NCBI RefSeq assembly: GCF_005403045.1
Contig: NZ_BJCL01000005.1
Location: 1 to 64,000 of the forward strand
Length of the DNA stretch: 64,000 nucleotides
Direction of reading: 5' to 3'
From: Pseudaquabacterium pictum
GTDB taxonomy: Bacteria > Pseudomonadota > Gammaproteobacteria > Burkholderiales > Burkholderiaceae_C
Below the pieces are notes generated by a model. That model saw nothing but the letters and a program-made list of their open reading frames with translations. It did not search any database and was not told the origin of the DNA. Positions 56,046 through 64,000 of the stretch are shown here, in pieces. The position numbers were made by a program, and so were the translations under genes. Position 1 is the first letter of the stretch, and every line of letters starts with the position of its first letter.

Positions 56046-56855
56046 TCAGCCGCCGCGTTTGGTCAGCTGACCGAAGCCGCGCTGCGGGTCATAGCCCCAG
56101 GCCGCCAGGAAGAAGCACAGGGCCAGCGTTCCCAGCACGATGAACGGCGACATGCCGGGGTCCTTGTCGTACAGCGCAAAGCGCATCCACTCCACCGCGT
56201 GGGTGAACGGGTTGAAGCGGGCGATCTGGTAGACCCAGGCCGCGCCGGACTCTTCCAGCTTCCACAGCGGGTAGAGCGCGGTGGACATGAAGTACATCGG
56301 GAAGATCACGAAGTTCATCGTGCCGGCAAAGTTCTCCAGCTGCTTGATGTGCACGCTCAGCAGCAGGCCCAGCGCGCCCAGCATCAGCGCCGACGACACC
56401 GCGGCGGCCAGCACCATCGGCGTGTTGGGTCCGATCACCGGCAGCGTCGTGCCCAGTGCCCAGGCCACCAGCACGAAGGCGGCGGCCTGCGCCAGGCTCA
56501 GCACCGCGGTGGCGGTGAGCTTGGCGAACAGGATCCACCAGCGCGGCAGCGGCGCGGTCAGCAGCAGGCGCATCAGGCCCATCTCGCGGTCGTAGACCAT
56601 GGCCAGGCTGCTCTGCATGCCGTTGAACAGTAGCACCATGCCCACCAGGCCGGGCGCGATGTAGACGTCGTACGGGATGTAGGTGTCGTAGGGCTCGTTG
56701 ATGGCCACGCCGAACACGTTGCGGAAGCCCGCGGCAAACACCGCCAGCCACAGCAGCGGCCGCACCAGGGCCGACACCAGCCGGCCGTACTGCCGCGCGA
56801 ACTTGAGAAGCTCGCGCAGCACGATGGCGCGCAGCGCCTGGAGTGCGTGGCTCAT
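56046..56855 (-). CDS. ABC permease of the PQQ-alcohol dehydrogenase-associated system (PedC-like)
   Basis: A 269-residue ABC-2-type permease with six predicted membrane segments. It starts with a cytoplasmic amphipathic region (RAIVLRELLKFARQYGRL) and has the EMGLMRLLLTAPLPRWWIL and FPMYFMSTALYPLW blocks characteristic of the PedC family found with PQQ alcohol dehydrogenases. Start ATG 56855 overlaps the binding-protein stop by 4 bases. With the ATPase at 59031 it would form an exporter-type transporter; the cargo is unknown. Confidence 0.92.
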   Translation of the reverse strand: MSHALQALRAIVLRELLKFARQYGRLVSALVRPLLWLAVFAAGFRNVFGVAINEPYDTYIPYDVYIAPGLVGMVLLFNGMQSSLAMVYDREMGLMRLLLTAPLPRWWILFAKLTATAVLSLAQAAAFVLVAWALGTTLPVIGPNTPMVLAAAVSSALMLGALGLLLSVHIKQLENFAGTMNFVIFPMYFMSTALYPLWKLEESGAAWVYQIARFNPFTHAVEWMRFALYDKDPGMSPFIVLGTLALCFFLAAWGYDPQRGFGQLTKRGG

Positions 56856-58033
56856 CGGGTTTTGCAGAGCTTCTCGGGTGCGTCGGCGCCGATGGCGTCG
56901 AGGTTGTTGGTCGGGTGCAGGATGCCCTCGGCCGGCGCGCTGGCGATGACGGCCTGGCCATCGCCCAGCAGCAGCGGCTGGCGCAGCTGGCCGTCCCAGG
57001 GGCGGAAGCTCATCGCCACGCCCTTGCTGCCGTCGAGCTCGGCCTTGGCCAGCGCGGTGGCGAAGGCGGCCGCGGGCCCGATCTTGGGGAGTTTGGGTGC
57101 CGCCACCGCAGCAGCGATCAGCGCCTTGCCGCCCAGCCAGGCTGACCAGGCATGCGCATCCATCGGTCGGCCTGCGGCGCGGGTGAGCCGGCGGGTGACC
57201 TGCGGTGCGCCGAAGCGCTCGTACTTGGCCGACCAGGCCATCGCCACCAGGCCGCCATCGCCCACCACCGGCCGGGGCAGGGCGGTGCGGTAGGGCAGGT
57301 TGACGGCGAACTCGCCGTCGGCGTCGACCACCCACACCACGTCGTAGGCCGCGCCGCCGCTGGCGGTGCCGGTCAGCAGCGCGGGGTTGGCCAGGTCGCG
57401 CTCGCGCGGGTCGGCCGACAGCTTGAAGGGCTTGCGGCCCACCAGCTTGAGCCCATAGCGCTGGATGGCCGCCGCCGCCACCGCGCCGCGTTCGGCATCG
57501 GCCGGGTCCTGGCTGACCAGCAGCAGCACGTGGCGCCAGTTGCGTGTCACCAGGGTCTGGGCGATGGCGTCGGCGCGCATGCGCTCGCTGGGGCCGATGT
57601 GCAACAGGTTCCTGCGGCAGTCGACGCCGCGCAGGCGGTCGGCAGCGGTGTAAAGGTTGAGCACCGGCAGCTTGCTGCCGTCGGCGGCGGCCAGCGTCCA
57701 GTCGGCCGGCAGGTCGGTCAGCAGCGCGGCGGCGCCGGCCTTCTCGGCCGCAGCGGCGGCGGCCCGGGCGGCGGCGGCATCGGCCACCGGCACAGTGTCC
57801 AGCGCCAGGCTGGCGCCAGCGGCGTCCAGTTCCAGCTTGCCTTCCTTCAGCGCCACGGCCACCGCATCGGCTGCCGGGCCCGACGGGTGGCCCGGCACGC
57901 CGCGCTCCAGCCGGCTGCGCGTGAGCCGCGGGTCGTCGGCCGGCACCAGCAGCACCGCCTTGAAGGCGGCGGCCTGGGTGGCGGTGGCTGCCAGGGTCAG
58001 CAGCGCGGCAGTGGTGATCCTGGCGAGCTTCAT
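56852..58033 (-). CDS. ABC substrate-binding-like protein of the PQQ-alcohol dehydrogenase system
   Basis: A 393-residue exported protein of the family annotated as substrate-binding component of the PQQ-dependent alcohol dehydrogenase ABC system. The signal peptide is about 1-23 (ALLTLAATATQAAA). Type-1 periplasmic-binding folds are suggested by VLLVPADDPRL, LLHIGPSERMRADAIAQTL and RNWRHVLLLVSQDP. C-terminal block: FRPWDGQLRQPLLLGDGQA. It is odd that a binding protein partners an ABC-2 (export-like) permease. Its start overlaps the beta-propeller stop by 4 bases. Confidence 0.88.
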   Translation of the reverse strand: MKLARITTAALLTLAATATQAAAFKAVLLVPADDPRLTRSRLERGVPGHPSGPAADAVAVALKEGKLELDAAGASLALDTVPVADAAAARAAAAAAEKAGAAALLTDLPADWTLAAADGSKLPVLNLYTAADRLRGVDCRRNLLHIGPSERMRADAIAQTLVTRNWRHVLLLVSQDPADAERGAVAAAAIQRYGLKLVGRKPFKLSADPRERDLANPALLTGTASGGAAYDVVWVVDADGEFAVNLPYRTALPRPVVGDGGLVAMAWSAKYERFGAPQVTRRLTRAAGRPMDAHAWSAWLGGKALIAAAVAAPKLPKIGPAAAFATALAKAELDGSKGVAMSFRPWDGQLRQPLLLGDGQAVIASAPAEGILHPTNNLDAIGADAPEKLCKTR

Positions 58034-59013
58034 TCGACGATGACGACGCTGTGCGGCACGCGGCCCACCTTCACCGTCTTGGTGGCCTTGGCGCTGGCCA
58101 CATCGACGATGCTCATGTCGTCCGACAGGCCGTTGACCACGTAGAGCGTCTTGCCGGCCTTGTCCAGCGCCACGCCCCAGGCGCGCTTGCCCACCAGCAC
58201 CAGGTCGGTGGTCTTGCGGCTGGCCACGTCGACGAAGGCCACATGGTTGGCCTTGCCCAGGCTGACGAAGGCGCGCGTGCCGTCGCGCGCCATGGTGATG
58301 CCCACCGGCGTGATGTCGGCCGCGCGGGCGCCCTTCACGGTGAACTTGATGGTGTCCAGCACCGTCTGCGCCTTGGTGTCGATGACGGTGACGCTGGCGT
58401 CCAGCTCGTTGGTCACCCACAGCTGGGCGCCGTCGGGTGTCAGCGCAAAGCGGCGCGGGCGCTTGCCGGCGGGGATGTTCTTGGCCACCTTGCCGCTGGC
58501 CAGGTCGACCACATGCACCAGGCTGGCGACTTCCGACGTGACATAGGCCGTCTTGCCGTCGGGCGACAGCTTCACGCCTTCGGGCTCTTCGCCCACCTTG
58601 ATGGCGCCGGTGCGCTTGCCGCTGGCCACGTCGACGATGCCCAGCTCGGCGTCTTCCTCGTTGGTGACGTACAGCGTCTTGCCGTCGGCGGTGACGTCGA
58701 AAATCTCCGGGTCGCTGCCCAGGGCCAGCAGGCGCACGCGCTTGCGTGTGGCCAGGTCGATCAGGTCGGCCTGGCCCGAATCACCGCAGGCCACCAGCAG
58801 GTGCTTGCCGTCGGGCGCGATCTGCATGTGGCGCGGCCGCTTGCAGGTGGCCACGGTGCCGGTGACGGTCTGGGTCTTCAGGTCGACCAGGGCCAGGGCG
58901 TTGTCCTTCTCGCTGGACACCCAGGCCGTGCCCTGGGCCTGGGCCAGGGTGGCGGTGAGCAGGGCAGCCGCCAGGGCAGCGCGGTGCAGGGGCAAGGGCA
59001 GGGCAAGGGGCAT
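58030..59013 (-). CDS. PQQ-dependent catabolism-associated beta-propeller protein
   Basis: A 327-residue exported seven-bladed YVTN-type propeller. The signal peptide ends near residue 26 (LAQAQG), followed by repeats of about 42 residues such as LVDLKTQTVTGTVATCKRP, VTADGKTLYVTNEEDAELG and LSPDGKTAYVTSEVASLVH. It belongs to the propeller family found with PQQ alcohol dehydrogenases and this ABC system. It may bind quinoprotein or substrate in the periplasm. It lies 17 bases downstream of the ATPase gene. Confidence 0.92.
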   Translation of the reverse strand: MPLALPLPLHRAALAAALLTATLAQAQGTAWVSSEKDNALALVDLKTQTVTGTVATCKRPRHMQIAPDGKHLLVACGDSGQADLIDLATRKRVRLLALGSDPEIFDVTADGKTLYVTNEEDAELGIVDVASGKRTGAIKVGEEPEGVKLSPDGKTAYVTSEVASLVHVVDLASGKVAKNIPAGKRPRRFALTPDGAQLWVTNELDASVTVIDTKAQTVLDTIKFTVKGARAADITPVGITMARDGTRAFVSLGKANHVAFVDVASRKTTDLVLVGKRAWGVALDKAGKTLYVVNGLSDDMSIVDVASAKATKTVKVGRVPHSVVIVE

Positions 59014-59030
59014 GGTGTCTCCGGACAGGT

Positions 59031-59777
59031 TCAGGCAGTGGCGCGGATGAAGGCTTCTTCGAGCGTGCCGCCGCCCAGCGCGGCGGCCACGGCGGCTGGC
59101 GTGCCATCGGCCAGCAGCCGGCCCCTGTGCAGCACCAGCACCCGGTCGGCGGCCTCGGCCTCTTCCACCAGGTGGGTGGCCCACAGCACGCTGCTGGCGC
59201 GGGCGCGCACATCGTCATGCAGGCGCTGGCGCAGGTCGCGCCGGCTCTTCGGGTCCAGGCCGACGGTGGGTTCGTCCATCAGCAGCAGACCGGGGCGGTG
59301 CAGCAGGGCACGCACCAGTTCCACCTTGCGGCGGTTGCCGCCCGACAGCTCGCGCACCGCGCGGTCCAGGTCGGTGGCCAGGCCGGCGGTGGTGCAGTCG
59401 TCGGTGATGCGCTGGGCGGCCAGCGCGCGCGGCAGGCCGTGCAGGTCGGCATGGAAGCGCAGGTTGCGCGCCACGCTCAGGTCCAGGTCCAGCGACATGG
59501 CCTGGAACACCACGCCGATGTGGCGCAGCGCCGCCACCGCCTGGTGGCGCAGGTCGTGGCCGTCCACCTGCACCTTGCCGCCGTCGGCGGCGAACAGGCC
59601 GGTCAGCACCTGGAACAGCGTGCTCTTGCCCGCGCCGTTGGGCCCCAGCAGCGCGGCAAAGCAGCCGGGCTGCAGCGTGAACGACAGGCCGTCCAGCGCG
59701 GCCCGGGCGCCGTAGCGCTTGGTCAGCTGGTCGATCTGCAGGCGCGGGCCGGCGGTGCTGGGCGTGGGATCGGTCAT
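59031..59777 (-). CDS. ABC ATPase of the PQQ-alcohol dehydrogenase-associated system
   Basis: A 248-residue ABC-2-type ATPase: Walker A GPNGAGKST, Q-loop VVFQAMSLD, signature LSGGNRRKVELVRAL, Walker B LLLMDEPTVGLD and switch histidine in ATHLVEEAEAAD. The start gives MTDPTPST. It would energise the PedC-like permease. It lies 79 bases downstream of the PqqB-like gene. Confidence 0.93.
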   Translation of the reverse strand: MTDPTPSTAGPRLQIDQLTKRYGARAALDGLSFTLQPGCFAALLGPNGAGKSTLFQVLTGLFAADGGKVQVDGHDLRHQAVAALRHIGVVFQAMSLDLDLSVARNLRFHADLHGLPRALAAQRITDDCTTAGLATDLDRAVRELSGGNRRKVELVRALLHRPGLLLMDEPTVGLDPKSRRDLRQRLHDDVRARASSVLWATHLVEEAEAADRVLVLHRGRLLADGTPAAVAAALGGGTLEEAFIRATA

Positions 59778-59856
59778 CGGGCTGCGGTTGTAGCCGCTGC
59801 GCCGCCGCCTGCCCATCTGCGGAATGCCCTTGCTTGCTCCAGGCCCGCACACCCGA

Positions 59857-60681
59857 TCACAGCTCGATCTCCATGCCGTCGTAGGCCAGGGCGATGCCGT
59901 CTTCGGCCCAGGTGGTGCCGCCGTCGGGGTCGGGCGTGTCGGCAAACAGCACCTTGTGGCGGGCCGGCATGTCGCGCAGCAGCGCCAGCCACGGCGGCGT
60001 GCCGACCGCGGCGCCGTCCCCGGGCAGCAGGTTGTCCAGCAGCAGGCAGTCGGCCTCGCGCATCCATTCGAACTCGGTGCTGCCGATCTGCGACAGGCCC
60101 GGCGCGCAGAACACCCGCTGGCCGGTGGCCAGGTCCTGCACCGCCAGCGCGATGCTGTCGCCCACCTGCGGTGACTCGCCGCGCGCCGTGGATGCCAGGT
60201 GCGGCGGCAGCGGGCTCTGCGTGGCCACCGCGGTGAACTGCAGGCTGGGCATGCCTTCCACCCGGAAGGCCGCCACCCGCCGGTCGCCGGCCACCGGCAC
60301 CACCCGCCAGTGCACGCTGCAATAGTGCTGCAGCACCGGCAGCACCGGGAGCGCCGTGGTCAGCTGCTCGAAGACGGCTGGCGTGGCGTACAGGTCGATC
60401 GGCGCGCCGTCGCGCAGGCTCAGCAGGCCGCCGACATGGTCGACCTGGGCATCGGTCAGCACCACGGCGCGCACCTCGGGCTCGGGCAGGCCGAGGTGGC
60501 TGTCCAGCCGCAGGTCGCTGTCGAGCTGGTGGGCCACGCCGGGCGACATGTTGACCAGCACCCAGCGGCCGCTGCCGTTGCCGATGGCCATCACGCCGCG
60601 CTCGCGGGTGGAGCCGGCAGGGCTGCCCGGTGCCCGGCGCCGGCGCAGGCTGCTGCCGCCCCGCAGGATCACGATCTTCAT
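59857..60681 (-). CDS. PqqB-like MBL-fold protein lacking the zinc-finger motif
   Basis: A 274-residue cytoplasmic metallo-beta-lactamase-fold protein resembling PqqB, the hydroxylase of PQQ biosynthesis. Shared features are MKIVIL at the start and VVLTDAQVDHVGGLLSLRDG, where PqqB has TDAQIDH instead of HxHxDH. The N-terminal CxCxxC motif of true PqqB is absent: that region reads SSLRRRRAPGSPAG. It may therefore be a repurposed paralogue rather than a biosynthetic PqqB. It is the first gene of the ten-gene minus-strand operon and is divergent from another MBL-like gene. No pqqA, C, D or E is in the window. Confidence 0.8.
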   Translation of the reverse strand: MKIVILRGGSSLRRRRAPGSPAGSTRERGVMAIGNGSGRWVLVNMSPGVAHQLDSDLRLDSHLGLPEPEVRAVVLTDAQVDHVGGLLSLRDGAPIDLYATPAVFEQLTTALPVLPVLQHYCSVHWRVVPVAGDRRVAAFRVEGMPSLQFTAVATQSPLPPHLASTARGESPQVGDSIALAVQDLATGQRVFCAPGLSQIGSTEFEWMREADCLLLDNLLPGDGAAVGTPPWLALLRDMPARHKVLFADTPDPDGGTTWAEDGIALAYDGMEIEL

Positions 60682-60926
60682 GACCGCTGCGTCGGTTGTG
60701 CCCGCACCCGCGGTGCGCCGCCCCGTGGCGGGATTGCGGCAAGATGGCTCATGGTTGCACGCCCCTCGGTGTTGTTGTGTTCCGCCGGCTGGCCCGCCGG
60801 CGGCGCTTTGGCCGCAGCGCTGCAAGACACATGCCGCCACCGCCGCAGTCCCTGCAGCCCGCGCCTGGGCGACCGGCCGCCGGCCTGCGCCAGGGGGTGT
60901 GTGACAGCCTGCCTCCGGAGTGTTCC

Positions 60927-61979
60927 GTGCTGACACAGGGGCAACCCTTGGTTGGCGGGATTGCGGCGTACCGCCCCATGGCGCAGCGGCTGGCACGGTG
61001 GCTGGCCGCCGGCCTGGGCCTGCTGTTGGCCGGGCTGGCCGCTGCGGCCGGTTGCCCTGGCCCAGCGCTGCGCCTGCAGCCGCTGGCGCCCGGCGTGTGG
61101 TGGCTGCCCGCAGCCACCGGCGACAGCACGCCGGCCAACCGCGGCCAGGTGTCGAACATCGTGCTGGTGCGCGATGGCCATGGCGCTGCGGCCCGGCTGT
61201 GGGCCCTGGGCAGCGGGCCCAGCCCGGCCTTCGGGCGGGCGCTGGCCTGCCAGGTGCGCCGGCAGCTGGGTGCATCGGTCACCGATGTGGTCAGCCCCTG
61301 GGCCCATCCCGAACTCGTGCTGGGCGTTGCCGGCCTGCCCGGGCCGTTGCGCCACTGGGCCCACGATGCGGTGGCCCAGGCCATGGCTGCCCAGTGCCCG
61401 CACTGCGTGGAGCGGCTGCGCCAGCGCCTGGGCCCGGCCGCTGCCGACCTGGGTCGCGACCCGATCCGCCTGCCGGACCACCGCCTGCAGGGCGAACAGG
61501 GCCGGCTGGGCCCGCTGCACTGGTGGCGCCTGCCGCGCAGCGATGGCCGCTGGGTGACGGTGTGGCGCACCGCACCGGCCGGCGCCGCGCCGATCTGGCT
61601 GGCCCATGGCCTGCTGCAGGGCAATGGCCCGCCCGATGGCCGCGATGCCGACCTGGCACTGCTGCAGCAGTCGGCCAGGCACCTGGCCGGTTTGGCTGCG
61701 GACGACGGGCCGGGCGTGCGTTTCGTGCCCGAGCAGGGCCCGCTGCTGCCGGCCGAGGCGCCGGTGTTGCATGCCGCCTACTGGGCCGGCCTGTTGGACA
61801 CCGCCCGCGCGGCGGTGGAGCGTGGCGACGACGAGACCGCCCCGCCACCCGGCTGGCCCGGTCTGCAGCGCGGCTGGCAGGCCGCGCCCTGGCATGCCGT
61901 CAACTGGCAGCGTGCCTGGCGGCAGGTGGAGCCGGCGGTGCTGGCGGCGCCACCGGCTGCGCCGGCCAGCCGGCCCTGA
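60927..61979 (+). CDS. SoxH/quinoprotein-relay-like MBL-fold protein with eroded metal site
   Basis: A 350-residue exported protein related to the quinoprotein relay metallohydrolases: LAPGVWWLPAATGDSTPANRG followed by SNIVLVRDG and LWALGSGPSPAFGRAL. The region corresponding to HxHxDH reads WAHPELVLG, leaving one histidine and a glutamate, so zinc binding is doubtful. Start GTG 60927 has GGAG six bases upstream; it yields a 24-residue basic n-region before the hydrophobic signal stretch AAGLGLLLAGLAAAAG. ATG 60978 is an alternative giving a shorter signal peptide. It is divergent from the PqqB-like gene and convergent with the AcoR-type gene. Confidence 0.78.
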   Translation: MLTQGQPLVGGIAAYRPMAQRLARWLAAGLGLLLAGLAAAAGCPGPALRLQPLAPGVWWLPAATGDSTPANRGQVSNIVLVRDGHGAAARLWALGSGPSPAFGRALACQVRRQLGASVTDVVSPWAHPELVLGVAGLPGPLRHWAHDAVAQAMAAQCPHCVERLRQRLGPAAADLGRDPIRLPDHRLQGEQGRLGPLHWWRLPRSDGRWVTVWRTAPAGAAPIWLAHGLLQGNGPPDGRDADLALLQQSARHLAGLAADDGPGVRFVPEQGPLLPAEAPVLHAAYWAGLLDTARAAVERGDDETAPPPGWPGLQRGWQAAPWHAVNWQRAWRQVEPAVLAAPPAAPASRP

Positions 61980-61986
61980 GCAACGG

Positions 61987-64000
<2,014 letters not shown>

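Noticed and set aside
59857-60681. Calling this gene a true pqqB
   Set aside because: The CxCxxC motif is missing and no other pqq biosynthesis gene is adjacent.
60742-60760. Possible sigma-54 site in the PqqB-like/MBL divergent region (TGGCTCATGGTTGC)
   Set aside because: Spacing between GG and GC doublets is one base too short.

Overview
The window is a 64 kb chromosomal stretch of a high-GC betaproteobacterium. The gene order fimV-truA-trpF-trpB-trpA-accD-folC-dedD-like-cvpA-purF-metZ is typical of Burkholderiales, and the coding bias and dispersed GC-rich repeat suggest the Rubrivivax/Leptothrix/Ideonella/Methylibium side of that order. This placement is inference from gene order and protein style; no 16S rRNA is present. 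No insertion sequence, prophage, CRISPR array or plasmid origin was seen, and no gene-free gap exceeds 300 bases (the longest are about 260 bases at 36041-36302 and 245 bases at 60682-60926).

Layout. (1) 1-12792 holds housekeeping genes on the plus strand: the 3' end of fimV, truA, the trpFBA-accD unit closed by a clear hairpin terminator, folC, a SPOR protein, cvpA, purF, metZ and gltX. (2) 12778-13099 holds tRNA-Ala(GGC) and tRNA-Glu(TTC) with their own promoter and terminator. (3) 13187-17581 holds a DUF169 protein followed by a photoactive-yellow-protein homologue packed against a diguanylate cyclase and a GGDEF-EAL protein: a candidate blue-light/c-di-GMP switch. (4) 17565-29685 is an aromatic-acid (hydroxycinnamate-type) catabolic cluster: amidohydrolase, crotonase, feruloyl-CoA synthase-like ligase, HSD10-type dehydrogenase, thioesterase, branched-chain-type ABC transporter (with a fused permease/ATPase), acyl-CoA dehydrogenase and a MarR regulator, with a perfect 17-bp palindrome in the divergent promoter region. 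(5) 29689-35389 holds a lone Rieske oxygenase divergent from xseB-ispA-dxs, then an EgtB-like protein that has lost iron ligands.

(6) 35408-49295 and 52481-61979 form a quinoprotein (PQQ) alcohol-oxidation region. It contains an orphan NarL-type regulator; a PqqU/YncD-like outer-membrane PQQ receptor; a SoxYZ-like carrier; a SoxH-like metallohydrolase; a PQQ alcohol dehydrogenase with the Asp-x-Asp signature of lanthanide enzymes; a HiPIP; a chemoreceptor; a NarX-type kinase and its NarL-type partner flanking a second TonB receptor; and a ten-gene minus-strand operon. That operon carries a PqqB-like protein, the PQQ-associated ABC system (ATPase, beta-propeller, binding protein, permease), an ExbB-like/ExbD-like pair whose ExbD partner carries a YfaP-like exterior domain, a small membrane protein, a lipoprotein and a Bug-type binding protein. 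No c-type cytochrome and no pqqACDE genes are present. (7) 49496-52353 is a small accessory patch: cupin, glyoxalase, AraC regulator and two tandem SnoaL-like proteins. (8) An AcoR-type sigma-54 activator runs off the right edge.

The two most unusual assemblies are the PYP/c-di-GMP triplet and the ion-channel-type ExbB/ExbD-like pair embedded in the PQQ-associated ABC operon. Two short recurring DNA signals also stand out: a GGGAA-N3-TTCC palindrome shared by PQQ-region promoters, and an approximately 80-bp dispersed repeat, one copy of which has been captured as the start of a lipoprotein gene.
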